Shown here: positions 52,313 through 63,321 of the stretch, piece after piece
Numbering within the stretch: the first letter of the stretch is position 1
How the letters are laid out: the number at the start of each line of letters is the position of its first letter
Origin: CAVZBT01 sp963773605
Lineage (GTDB): Bacteria; Acidobacteriota; UBA6911
Length of the DNA stretch: 64,000 bases
Assembly: GCA_963773605.1 (NCBI GenBank)
Contig: CAVZBT010000006.1
Span: forward strand, 502,800-566,799
Direction: 5' to 3'
Made by a program: the position numbers and the translations under genes
The notes under the pieces: generated by a model
Database searches by the model: none
The model's input: the letters and a program-made list of their open reading frames with translations, nothing else
Told to the model about the DNA's origin: nothing

Positions 52313-52366
52313 ACGGCCTGGCTAAGACCGCAACACTGACAGACGGCGCCCAGGCGCCGCACTCCA
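52285..52366. repeat. R1 intergenic palindromic repeat, copy d
   Basis: GGGTGCGGCGGCTCGACGC at the left and GGCGCCCAGGCGCCGCACTC plus C at the right match R1 arms. The left arm lies inside the UroD-like gene and the right arm ends 8 bases before the start of the next gene. The inner part is shorter and diverged compared with copies b and c. Confidence 0.7.
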
Positions 52367-52374
52367 GAGGATGC

Positions 52375-55300
52375 ATGAAAAACACAATCTGTATTGCGTT
52401 GCTGTTGCTGGGCGGCTCGGCGTTTATGGTCGGAAACGACACGCAGGGCGTCGGCGGGAGCGCGTTCCACAAGAACGACATCACCTATTCGAACGCCAGT
52501 CGCCACGCCGCACATCAAGTGGGCCGCAAGACTGCCCGGCGGCGCCGATTCGAGGCTTCTTCATCCCGTCCGTCCAGTACGGCCGCGACATGGTCGAGCT
52601 CATGCAGCGGCGTCGACCTGGCGCCGACGACCGTCACCATCGACCGCAACTGGGACACCAACTGCTGGGGCATCGGCGACTACTACGGCCACGAGTACGC
52701 GCGGCGACCGCGACGACTTCCAGATCGTCTACGACTACGTCGAGAAGGACCTGACCGGGCCGGCGAAGTTCGAAGTGATGGTGATCCCCGGGCCTCAACG
52801 GCTGGTCGCGCATGACCCGGGCCTCCCGCGACGCCATCCTGAAGCGCGTGCGATGACGGCGCGGGGCTTGTGCTGATCCACCCGTTCGTGGGCGACGTCA
52901 AGAACCACCCGTTCAAGGGCGACGAGACGTGAAGGGGACGAAGCGGATCGTGGGAGCATCTCGCCACTGGTCGGCTGCCCCGACGACACGGTCAGCGAAC
53001 GGGGCTACCCCGTCATCAACAAGGCGACGCTCACCCGGGGCAACTGGGAGGTGGCGCGCCCGCATTTCATCACTGCGGGCCTGCCCATGGACCTGCTGCC
53101 CGGAAGGCAATGTCGGCGAAGCGTTCTACAAGTACCAGGCCAAGGGGGACGTGCTCCTCAAGTCGGGCGACTACCCGATTGCCGCGGTCACGACTTACGG
53201 CAAGGGGCGCGTGGTGGCGTTCGCGTACATCGAGGACGGGTTCATCCCGTCGGGCGTCGATCCGCTTGGCAGTGCCGAAGAGGAAGGATTCAGCGCGGCC
53301 GGCGACCCCTCGGCGTACGGCATCTACTGGAACTACTGGGAGTATTACTACTCGCTCTGTCGCCAAGGCGGTCGTCTGGGCGGCGGGACGCGACGGCGGC
53401 GTCGAGCTCAAAGCGGCTCACCGCCCGGCCCGACGGCGGCGGCACCGTTCGAATGACCGTGGCGCCCGCGTCGCCCCGGCGGGTGACGATCGACGTCGCG
53501 GCGCGCAGCGAGTTCGGGCCGCAGCTCGGCACCGTCCGCACGCACGAGCGAACTCGGGCGGGCGACAACGATGTCACGATCCCGGCGACGGCGCTCAAGC
53601 CACCCGCGGGCTGGCCCGGCGGCAAGAACATTTTCGACGTCATCGTCCGCGACGCCGGAGCAGGGCACGACCCTTGAACTGGGGCACGGCCACTTTCGAC
53701 GCGCCGCGCGCGCCACCCTGACGGTCGCCAAGGCTGCCACGGACGTCTACCGCGACGGCGAGATCGCTCAGCGCCGTCGTACGCGCCACCGGCGACTTCG
53801 CGGGCCTGCGGACTCCGATTCAAGGTGTACGACGACCTCGAGCGACTGCTGACGTCACAGACCGTCCCCGCCCGCCAGGAGACGGTACTTCTACTGCAAC
53901 CTGGAAAATTTCCTCGGCAAGTACGGCGTCGATCACGGCGGAACTCATCGACGACCAGCGACGGCCTGGTCGACCAGTTGCGGATCAGGCCGGTGCTGGT
54001 CGTGCAGGCCGTCCGCAGGCCGAAGGAATATCCACCCGCTGCTCTCGTTCGGCGGCGGCGAAGCACTTCTTCGCCTCGGTGCGGATGAACCAGGTCCGCG
54101 CAGCGGCGGCGCGACACCGGCTTCACGTGGGGCGGGGGCGTCAACAACGGGCTCAACATCCCGCGCGGCGCTTCGGCGTCTACTGGTACGACCGCGGGCC
54201 CGACCACACCGGAGCAGATGGAGAAGGCGATCGCCGACTACAACGGACGCGGATTTCGAGGCGCTCCAGTACCTCACCAAGAAGGAACTCTACACGCGCA
54301 CGAACGACAAGAAGTTCCTCGCGCGCACGCCGTGCTTCGACGACCCGGAGTTCCTGAAGCGGCTCCGAGCATCGTCTATGCGGTCACGCGCGGCAAGGCG
54401 CGGTACAACCTCGACTACTACTTCGTCGGCGACGAGGGCTCGCTGACGTCCTACGCCGACCCGTATGATTTCTGCTGGGGCCAAGACGCCCTCGCCGACG
54501 TTCCGCAAGTGGCTGCAGGGGGCTACGGCAACGCTCGAGGCCCTCAACGCCGAGTGGAAGACATCGTTCAAGGTCTGGGACGAGGTGATGCCCGTTCACG
54601 ACCGGAGGAGGCCATCAAGTCGGGCAACTTTGCGCCCTGGGCCGACCACCGCACCTACATGGAGATCGAGTTTCGCGAACGCCTACCAGACAGTGCGCGA
54701 CGCCGTCGTCGCGGGCGATCCCGACGGCCACATCGCGGTTTCGGGCACGCAGGCGACGACCGCCTACAACGGCTGCGACTGGTACCGCCTCGACCAGGTC
54801 ATCGACGACTTCCTCTCCTACGACGGCGGCAACCAGTGGGACCTGCACCGGTCCTTCGCCAAGCCGGGCGCGATGATCGGCTACTGGACCGGCTACGGCT
54901 CGCGCGGCATCCCGGTGCAGAACGCCATCTGGACCGCGGCGATCCACAACGTGCTGTACCCGAACATCTTCTGGATGCTCTCCTACCTCAACCCCGACTT
55001 CACGTACTCGCAGCTCGGCGCGCGACATGGGCGAGACCTTCAAGGCCCTGAAGTTCGACGGCGTCGGCAAGCTCTTCATGGAGTCGGAGCGCCTGCAGGA
55101 CGGCATCGCGATCCACTACTCGATGCCGTCGGTGCATGCCGCGACCATCACGCTGAATCACCCCGAGCGGGGGCGGCGCGAGATCCTCCGCGACTTCCCG
55201 GCCGACCGCGACGGCTGGGTCCGGACGGTCAACGACCTCGGGCTGCAGTTCGACTTCGTCTCCTACGACCAGGTGGCGCGCGGGACGCTGGAGACGCAGC

Positions 55301-56451
55301 GCTACCGGGTGTTCGTCATGCCGATGTCCATGGCCGTCTCGTCGGCCGAGGCGAAGCGGGTCCGCGACTTTGCGGCGGCGGGCGGCATCGTGATCGCCGA
55401 CGCGGCCGCGGGCATGATGGACGACCACTGCGCGTGGCAGCCCGACGGGCTGCTGAACGAGTTTTTCGGCATCCGGACGGCACCGTCGGAAAAGAGGAGG
55501 CTGTCGGGGTCCAGCACGGTCGAAGCCAACGCCGACGGTGATGTTACCGGAACGCGCCAGACCCCCGGGGTGACCGGAACCGTGAGTGTAACGGCCGACG
55601 GCGCCTCCTGGGGGTTGAATGCCGAAGCGCTGACAGGGCTCGAGGCGGCTGAGGAGGCCGTCGCCGCGACCACCGGCACACCGCTGGCCAGGGTGGGGAA
55701 GACCGATGTCGCGATCGTCCGCCCGATCGGAACCGGGTGGGCCGTCTATCTCAACGTGCTGCTCGACCGCTACCCGGAGCTGCGCTCGAAGAACTACGGC
55801 GGCGCCGCCTACCGCACCCTGATCGACTCGATCTTCGCCCGCACGAACCTCAGGCCGTCGATGCCGGTGCTGGGCGCAAACGGCGCCCCGCTGCAGCAGG
55901 TCCAGGTGGTCCGGTACCGCTTCGGCGACACCCGCGCCCTGGCGCTCGTGAAGGAGAACGTCGGAGCCGAGGGGATCGCGGGCCGCGACGGGGTGACGAT
56001 CTACAACGACGCCAACCTCGGCCAGGTGGCCAAGGAGGAGATCTCGATCCGGCTTCCCGAGAAGCTCTTCGTCCACAACATCACCACGGGCGAGACCCTC
56101 GGGCAGACGGACGTCGTCAAGACGTCCATCACGACCGGGGGGGCAGTGGTGCTGGGCCTCAGCAACACCGCATGCGCTCTGCGGATCACCGCCCCTGAGT
56201 CCGCGCGGCCAGGCGACGCGGTCCGGTTCGCGATGACGCTGTCGACGCCCGGCAAGCACATCGTGCGGTGCCACGTGTTCGGGCCGGACGGCTCGTTCCT
56301 TCCCGTGTATGCCAAAAACCTGCTCGTCAATGGCACGACCGGGGCGTTCATCTTTCCGTCAGCGCTCAACGACGCCATCGGGAAGTACCGGGTCGTCCTT
56401 GCGGATGTCATAACGGGCGCTGCCACCGAATCGTCGGTCGTGCTGAAGTAA
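52375..56451 (+). CDS. Very large secreted GH42-like (beta-galactosidase-type) protein (reading frame interrupted)
   Basis: A gene of 4.08 kb, roughly 1350 residues, with many single-base insertions between 52500 and 55025; the part from 55027 on is clean. The leader is MKNTICIALLLLGGSAFMVG. Regions in order: a ThuA/amidotransferase-like domain (RGFFIPSVQYGRDMVELMQR; RDAILKRVR; VVAFAYIEDGFIPSG), a beta domain, a TIM-barrel-like part (YNLDYYFVGDEGSLTSYADP with the likely acid/base glutamate; VSGTQATTAYNGCDWYRLDQ; GYGSRGIPVQNAIWTAAIHN), then a beta-galactosidase trimerisation-like domain (YRVFVMPMSMAVSSAEAKRV) and C-terminal beta domains. The sugar substrate is unknown. Confidence 0.72.
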
Positions 56452-56991
56452 GGGCAGAGAGATATATCGGCGCAACCAGGGCGTGGGAGGGGACTAAGGT
56501 GAACCGATCCGGCACCCTCGCAAAGTTCTGAGGATGATCGGATTCGCAGGGAAAGGAAAAACTACCGGATTCTCTCCGGAATGGTAGGCCAGGGGAAAGT
56601 GCGCGGATTGTTCAACATGAACTGACTCGGACCCATTTTGGAGAAAGTGATGTCCTTTGCGGTAGGTTCCCTTGTTCGAGCCCGAGGACGCGAGTCGGTC
56701 GTGCTGCCCGAGTCGGAAGAGGAACTTCTCATCCTTCGACCTCTCGGCGGCTCGCATGAAGAGATCACGGGCATCTGTACGAGGCAAGGTAAAGGACCCT
56801 GCTGAGAGCACTACGAGAGGATCGAAATGTGGTCGTCATTTCTTTTTGCCGGACCCTTGATCCGCGACGGGCCGACGCGGCCCTTTCCGCTGCCCAATTT
56901 TCATTTGCGCAGGTGGGCAGTGGGGCGTATGCTGACCGGTCTGTTTTTTCCTTGCACATCGTTCAGGAGTAATTTGGGAGATTACGAAATC
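56452..56991. other. 540-base intergenic stretch
   Basis: No convincing gene. Short minus-strand frames (56494-56811) have no recognisable family and lack a ribosome binding site. The right end has TTTTTTCCTTGC at 56941 and GGGAG before the next ATG. I see nothing else definite. Confidence 0.5.
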
Positions 56992-57504
56992 ATGAAAGTG
57001 TTTTTGAGACTGTTGTCGGTGGTGGTTCTGCTTGGATCCTGCGCCTTCGCCCAGGAGGCCGATAAGGTGGCCGTGCTGAAGGAGTTCACCCGGACGGGCA
57101 GCTACGACGGCGTAACCCTCAGCTTCGTGCATCTGAACGACCGTACGGTCGACGTGCTGTTCGAAGCGCCCGGGAAATATGCGCTCAGAGCCCGCGCGAA
57201 CATGGGGACGATGCTTTACGTGCAGGGCGTGCCGGAAAAAGACATCCAGGTCGACACCGCGTTCACCCTCGTGCAGAACGGCGAAACGGTGAAGGGGACC
57301 ACGCAGAACATCAAGAATTTCCAGGGTACCGCGGCCAAGGGGCAGCGCATCGACGGTATCGTTCAGTTCGACAAAAAGGTCGATCTCACCAAGGAGTTCG
57401 ACATCAAGAACGGCACCGCCACGATCAAGTTCAAGTTCTCCTCCGACGCCCTGAAAATGCTCCAGAAGCCCGAGCCGCCCAAAACGGTTCCCGGCCAGCC
57501 GTAA
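56992..57504 (+). CDS. Exported protein of unknown function
   Basis: A 170-residue protein with a leader (MKVFLRLLSVVVLLGSCAFA) that fits a lipobox LGSC or an AFA signal-peptidase site. The mature part looks like one beta-rich domain (YDGVTLSFVHLNDRTVDVLF; GTMLYVQGVPEKDIQVDTAF; GKGQRIDGIVQ-type strands; KNGTATIKFKFSSDALKM) ending in a proline-rich tail. I do not recognise the family. It is convergent with the DUF5107 gene with an R2 repeat between them. GGGAG precedes ATG 56992. Confidence 0.65.
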   Translation: MKVFLRLLSVVVLLGSCAFAQEADKVAVLKEFTRTGSYDGVTLSFVHLNDRTVDVLFEAPGKYALRARANMGTMLYVQGVPEKDIQVDTAFTLVQNGETVKGTTQNIKNFQGTAAKGQRIDGIVQFDKKVDLTKEFDIKNGTATIKFKFSSDALKMLQKPEPPKTVPGQP

Positions 57505-57519
57505 GCGACAGGGCAACCC

Positions 57520-57609
57520 GCTCCCGCCCCCAGCGACTACAGACGGGGGGCAATCGGGGAAACCGCGGGCTGAGCACGATCCACGGGCCGCGTCGAGTCG
57601 GCGCGGCCC
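57520..57609. repeat. R2 palindromic repeat, full copy c
   Basis: GCTCCCGCCCCC at 57520, GACTACAGACGGGGGGCAAT in the middle and GGGCCGCGTCGAGTCGGCGC plus GGCCC ending at 57609. The stop codon and the last 18 or so codons of the DUF5107 gene (minus strand) lie inside the repeat. Confidence 0.8.
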
Positions 57610-60600
57610 GCTTTGCCAGCCGCGCCCAGGGCCTCGCGCGCCAGGTAGTGGGACAGGGATTTGTCGGGCAGCAGCAGCGCCTTCCTCAGCCGTTCTTCAC
57701 CTTCCTGGGCGCGCCCCAGCCCGCGCAGGATCAACCCCTGTCCGTAGGTGGCGGCGCCCGGGAAATGGCCTGACCCGGCCACGTAGGCATCCAGCTCGGC
57801 CAGGGCCGCCGTCAGGCGGCCGTTCCACTCCTGCGGATTCCCTTCGCCCAACCGGCGCGCCGCCAGCAAGCCGAAGTATATCTGCCTGGCGTTGCGCGTC
57901 TCTGCGGCGCGTCGCCAGTGCGCCCGGGCTTCTTCCGGGTTGCCGCACCTGTCCGCAATCTCGCCCAGGTAGTATTGGAACCGGGCGCCTTCCACAAACG
58001 GCGCCATGCCGTCCTTCGTGAACGAGAGCCCCGCGACCGGTTTCCCCACCGCCTCAGCCTCCTTCAGCGCCTCGGCGCAGCTGCCGCCGCGGGCAAGCCC
58101 CAGCGCGTCCTGGAGCTGGATCTCGACATACGGCTGCCGCGGGTTGGTGCCGAACTCTTCACGGGGGAAAAAACGATTTTCGAACAACCGGCGGCTTTCC
58201 GCGCCGCGGCCCGCTTCCAGCAGCGCCAGGGCCAGCTTGAAGACAAGGGCTTGCGGCATGCCCGCCTTGTCCGGATAGCGGTTGAGCACGGAGATGCGCT
58301 CCTGTGCGGGGCGCCCAAGCAGACTCATGCACTGGTCGGCGCCGAGGTACAGGTCGACGTTGCCGGGGTCCGTATCGATCCCCGACACCAGCACCTGCAG
58401 CGCTCCCTCGGGATCCGAGCGCGCGTGCAGCAGCGCAAGCCCGAGATTGCGGTGGAGAACGGGAATGCCCGGGTCGATCCGCATGGCCGCGCGCCACTCG
58501 CGAATCGCCGCGTCGGACATCCCGCCCGACAGGTAAAGCGATCCGAGCAGGAAATGCGCCGTGGCATCTTCAGGGTTCACTTCGAGCGCCCTGGACAGCA
58601 CGGTTCGCGTTTCCGGTCGATTGGGGAACACGTAACGGGTCGATTGGCGCGAGGCCGTCTCGAAATCCTCACGGCCCGGGCGGCCGAGTTTCTCCCTGCA
58701 GTACCCACGGTAATAGGCGACCAGCGGATACTCCTGGGGCAGCGCCGCCCCGGGTTCGCCGAACACACCGTCGGACGGGTAGCGCCGTTCGAGCAGTCCC
58801 AGCGCGTCGTCGTAGAATCCGAGCCTGATGTAGTCGACGGCCGTTTCGATCACTCGTTCCGGATCTCCGGCCAGGTGAGCCCACAAATTCGCGTCCGCAA
58901 CCCCGAGTTTTACCCCCTCGTTACGGAGAAAGGAGTTCGGCGGGTCGAGCGCGAGCCAGTAGGCGAGACGGGCGCGCGCCCCGGTCAGATCACCGGTCCG
59001 CCTCAGGAGCGCAATTTCCAGCCCCCCGGCCCGGATCATGTTGGGCGCCTGGGTGAGAGCCCGGCGAACCTGACGCAGCGCCTCGAGGGTATCGCCGTCG
59101 CGGGCAGCAAGTTGAGCGAGCTGGAGCAGGGCAGGGGGCCTGAATTCGGGAACTACGGCGGCGCCCGTCCAGGCGGCTCGCGCCTGGACCGCATCCCCCA
59201 TCCCCGAATAGGCGTGTCCGAGATAGTACCCCGTCTCCGTGTCGTTGCTGATGCGGCCCTGCGCCTTGAGGAGCCTCTCGACCGCCTCCGGATATCGCTT
59301 GAGCTGCACGGCGAGCCGCCCCGCGGCCTTGTTGATCTCGTAGCTTTCCGGGAAGCGCGCCAGCCCCTGGCGATACGTCTCGAACGCCGGCAACAGCTTG
59401 CCGTTCAATTCCTGGTCTTTGCCGAGCTCGACGACGTCCCCCTCGCTTCTGGCGTCGACGGCGGGGAATTTGTACGACGGCTGCGGCCCCGTTCTGATCT
59501 CGGAGGAGGGGACAAGGTCGTATTGGTTTTCCGTGTGAGTCAGCAGCACGGTCCCGTCCGGGCCGGTGATCTCCACGGTGTATGCCGTGTCGGATGAGAG
59601 CTGGGGAAAAACCCGGTCGAAGGCGGCCGAGGGCGCGAGGCGGAACTCCGACTCGTGCACCACCCGCGTCCCTTCCTTGATCCGCAGAGTCCCACGAAGG
59701 ATTTCGTGGTTCACGTTGATCCCGAGGCGCAGCGGACGCGCTCCCGCACCGTCCGGCTCGCGGCGTACGTGGATCACGCCGTGCAGATTCGCGCGAGAGA
59801 ACCCGCCGATCTCCCGGACCGGCATGTAGTACTCGTGAAAGCGCAGGAACTGCTGGGGCTCCAGGAAGGCATAGGTTTCCTGGTTGCGGAACAGCCCGGC
59901 CTGAACCTCCAGGTATGCGCTCTCGTTGTCGGACAGGGCGCGACGCCAGTCGCGCCCGTCGTCGTCCCAGCCCCAGGACCAGATCTTCTTCGCGGGCGCC
60001 TCGTCGATGGGGGAGTAGTGCACAATGCCGGAGCGGGTGCTCGGGTGGTAGATCCCCATGAACGGCTCGCGGCTCCCGTGGGCGAAGCGGGAGACGAAGC
60101 CGCGGGTGTGATGCGCGGGGATGCTGAGGTCCACACCCGACGGAGTCGACCGGCCAGGTGTCGACGTCGGCATAACCGTGGGCGGCGGTAAAGCGCATCG
60201 GGTAGAGGATGCGCGAGTCGTCCCGGACTTCGCACCGAGCTGGTATTCCACCAGTAGAACCGGTGCCGCAGGTCGCTCCGGTTGTACAGGGTGACGGTCT
60301 GCTCGAGCAGCGAACTCCCCGGGTCGCAGGGTCAGGGCAACCCGCCACATCATTCCGTACGGCCGGTCGATGTTCCCGACCCAGATCGAGGCGGTGCCGT
60401 CCGGTTCCGTGACGGTGCCGAAGTCGACGGGCGACACGGTCATCCAGTTGTGCGAGACCGGGAAATTGAACTCGATGCCGAGTGCCACCCATGCGCCACG
60501 ATACGCGACCTGGGCGAACTTGATCGAGGAATTGGCGTAGAACATTTCCCGGCCGTTCACTCTTGTCGACGCAGCTGTAGAGGCGCCCGCCCAGGTCAGG

Positions 60601-60894
60601 CAGCATCGTCACTTTCAGGTACTCGTTCTCGAGGTTCAGCGTCCGCCAGGCATGCGGTGCTTTGCGGTCGGTCAGGTTCTCGCGCGTGGTGTACGGGTAG
60701 GTGATGAAACTCCTCAGCTGAAAGAGATCGAACGGCGGATTGACGTCCGGCGGCCCTTCCTCGTACGTGGGCAGCGTGAGGGTGCCCTGCCAGACCCTGA
60801 CCTCGGCCCTTGCCTCCGGAAACCCGAATGCTGCGAAAACGATCAGGCCTGCCGTCCAGGCCACGCGCAGGGCGCTGCGTGTCGTGTTTTTCAT
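57537..60894 (-). CDS. DUF5107 and TPR-repeat protein, secreted (reading frame interrupted)
   Basis: About 1118 residues; four single-base insertions (near 60562, 60316, 60249, 60138) fit the length exactly. Signal peptide MKNTTRSALRVAWTAGLIVF. Residues 30-380 are the DUF5107 galactose-mutarotase-like domain: VRVWQGTLTLPTYEEGPPDV, LNLENEYLKVTMLPDLGGRL, YRGAWVALGIEFNFPVSHNW, FMGIYHPSTRSGIVHYSP, IWSWGWDDDGRDWRRALSDN. The rest is about 15 TPR-like repeats (AAGRLAVQLKRYPEAVERLL; HRNLGLALLHARSDPEGALQ). Such proteins accompany sugar-catabolism operons. It overlaps the amidohydrolase gene by ATGA. Its C-terminus is encoded by a repeat. Confidence 0.85.
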
Positions 60895-61931
60895 GGCGCG
60901 ATCCCCGGCACCCATTTCACGGCGTTGTCGTGAAAGATTTTTCGGAGTGTGGGCTCCGGCAGCGCGAGACCGGCAACTTTGTGGCCATCGAACTCGACCG
61001 TCTCGTCCGTCGCCAGGTACTTCCAGTCGCGCTCGTACTCGGCCGCCCAGCGCTTGGCCACCTGGTCCGGTTTGTCCCAGGTCATGGCGGTCAGGTCGGT
61101 CGCGTACAACACCCGGTCCTGGTACCTGGCCAGGAACGCGCGCACCTTCTCGCGCGGCTGCAAGGCGAGGTGGGTGATGCGCGCGGCGGTGTCGACGGCG
61201 AAGTTGGGGTAGCGGTCGAGGCGCCGCGCGATCTCGGAGACGTCTTCCTCCATGCTGCCGAGGTGGCACCCTATGACCCGAAGCTTGGGATTGCGCCCGA
61301 TCATTCGGTCGCGCGCGGCCAGGATCTGTTCCTTGGTGGGGCGGCCGGGGTGACCGTACATGTGCCATGCCGGGCTCGCCTTGTAATATCCATAGTCGGG
61401 ATCTTTCGGGTCGAGCGGCCGCCAGGCCCCGATCGGCTCCGCAATGTGGGCGTACAGCGTCTTGTTATGCGCCGCTACGGACTGGAATACGGGATCGAAA
61501 ACGGGATCGTCCGGCATCAGGTACGCACCCGAGCGCTTCTTCAGATCCATCCCGATACTCTTGTAGATTTTCACGGCGATGGCGCCGTTGCGGTACGTCT
61601 CTTCGAGCTGCGCGATCGTGCGCTGCGCGAAGCCCGGGCTTTCGAAGTCCTGAGGGTCGAAGGTCGAGCACCAGGGCACCCGCCCTTGCGCGGCCTGAAA
61701 CACCTTGATGGCCAGCGCGTGCTGCGGAGCGGCCGCTTCATAGCCCTTTTCGTACTTATCCACGACGCAGATGTTCAGGGCGCGCACGTTCTGCCGCTCG
61801 AGCATCTGGAGAAATGCAGGGGCTGCCATGTAGGTGTGGGCATGCGCGTCAATACGTTCCATCCGGGTCTGGGTCGCCCCGCTCGCGGCCAGGAGGAACG
61901 CCGCGCCCGCGAGAACTGTCCATCGTTTCAT
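60891..61931 (-). CDS. Exported amidohydrolase-family (Amidohydro_2) protein
   Basis: A 346-residue protein with a signal peptide (KRWTVLAGAAFLLAASGATQ). The metal-binding pattern of the amidohydrolase superfamily is seen: RIDAHAHTYMAAP at the N-terminus, VKIYKSIG (carboxylated-lysine position), AHIAEPIGAW, VIGCHLGSMEEDVSEI and LYATDLTAM. Family members hydrolyse C-N or C-C bonds, including decarboxylation of aromatic acids. It is third in a minus-strand operon after the M20 peptidase and overlaps the DUF5107 gene. The substrate is unknown. Confidence 0.85.
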   Translation of the reverse strand: MKRWTVLAGAAFLLAASGATQTRMERIDAHAHTYMAAPAFLQMLERQNVRALNICVVDKYEKGYEAAAPQHALAIKVFQAAQGRVPWCSTFDPQDFESPGFAQRTIAQLEETYRNGAIAVKIYKSIGMDLKKRSGAYLMPDDPVFDPVFQSVAAHNKTLYAHIAEPIGAWRPLDPKDPDYGYYKASPAWHMYGHPGRPTKEQILAARDRMIGRNPKLRVIGCHLGSMEEDVSEIARRLDRYPNFAVDTAARITHLALQPREKVRAFLARYQDRVLYATDLTAMTWDKPDQVAKRWAAEYERDWKYLATDETVEFDGHKVAGLALPEPTLRKIFHDNAVKWVPGIAP

Positions 61932-63316
61932 CGCTGCCTCCGCTTGGAGATTCTTCGAGTACTTCGAGTCTTGGGGGTGAGCTCCGTGAGGTCCCCGAAC
62001 CGCACCAGGTCAATGCCGCCGCCAGGAGGGTTTCCGCGGTCTGGATCACCGACTTTACTGTGACATACTCGTCCTGATTGTGCGCCCCCGCTCCGCACGG
62101 GCCGAAGACCACCGTCGGGATTCCGAACACGTTCTGTTGCAGAAACGCGTCACAGGGGAACTCGGCGGCCGATGGGCGCACGGGACGCCGCAGCACGGCC
62201 GAGTCGCGCTCCGGGCCATGCACTGCACCCATTCGTGCCCGGCGTCCAGCTCGTGCCCGAGCAGCGGGGGGGCGGTGATATCGCGCCACTCGGGGGCATA
62301 GGCCGGAAGAAACGGGTCCGAGTCGCAAAACCGGCGGAACGACGCCTTGATCTGCGCGATCACTGCGGGCACGTCCTCGTGCGGCAGGAACTGGAAATAG
62401 ATGCGCACCTTCGCCTTCAACGGCACGCTCCATGGCGTTTCGGGATCGAACCGGTTCGCTTCGAGCGCCAGCACCTGCACGGGAGCAGGGTCGGGGAAAT
62501 CCGGCATAGGTCTCCCCCTTGTCCACCCGGCGTCTCTCCTGCGCCCACCCGTCCACCCAGCCGAGCAGTCTTCCCATGGGAACGGCCGGGCTGATCACTT
62601 CCTCTTTGGAGAAGTACCGGGACGGGATCTCCGGCGCTCGCGGTGATCTCGAAGAAGTACCCTCCACGGGTGGCGCGGATCAGGGCGAGATTCGTCACCT
62701 CGCCGATCGAGCACGCGTCCGCCGTGTCGCCGCGCAGGCGCGCCGCGAGCGTGCCGCCGCCGCCGGCCCACTCCTCGTCGACCACCGATTCGCACAGGAG
62801 GTCGCCCGCCAAGCCGCAGGCCGGCCCGCTTCAGCGCCAGCATCGACGCCGAACTGGGCGGCGAGCCCGCCCTTCATGTCGAAGCTCCCGCGGCCGTAAA
62901 CGCGTCCGCCGGCGATTCTTGCCGGACCACGGACTCTCCCTCCAGGGATTGGGCCCGGGCGGCACGGTGTCCATGTGCCCGTTCAGGAGCAGGCTGCGGC
63001 CGCGCCCCGAGCCAGCGAGCCGCGCGATGACGTTGGGGCGTCCCGGAGTAGTCGCGGCTCACGCCGGGCATAGGGATGCTCGGACTCTGTTCATGAACCC
63101 GGTGTCGTACATCTCGACATCGATTTTCCGGGCTTTGAGGGTGCGCACCAACACCTTCTGGCCTGCCGCTTCGCTCCCTTTGGGGGGAACGGCGACCGTA
63201 TTCGCGCGCACGAGCAGCTGGAGCAGCGAAATGATCTCGTCGCGCACCGGCCCGATCAGCCGACGCGCGATACGCGCGGCTTCGGCGGGGGTCGGATCGT
63301 TGCGTGCATCGTCCAT
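61929..63316 (-). CDS. M20-family metallopeptidase/deacetylase (reading frame interrupted)
   Basis: Joined frames give about 460 residues of an ArgE/DapE-type M20 enzyme: IISLLQLLVRANTVAVPPKG, LLLNGHMDTVPPG (metal histidine and aspartate), GRGSFDMKGGLAAQFG, LLCESVVDEEWAGGGGTLAA (catalytic glutamate), IYFQFLPHEDVPAVIAQIKA, and the end FLQQNVFGIPTVVFGPCGAG with HNQDEYVTVKSVIQTAETLL. Frame breaks are frequent between 62150 and 63085. Start 63316 (MDDARNDP) is in frame with the upstream kinase reading frame. I place the stop at 61929, where TGA overlaps the amidohydrolase ATG, assuming one insertion near 62010; without it the frame runs to 61849. Confidence 0.75.
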
Positions 63317-63321
63317 TCGGA

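Noticed and set aside
56494..56811. A minus-strand gene in the 56.5-56.8 kb gap
   Set aside because: No ribosome binding site, no recognisable domain and codon use unlike neighbouring genes.
20862..57609. A CRISPR array made of the GC-rich repeats
   Set aside because: The copies are kilobases apart, in both orientations and lack regular spacers.
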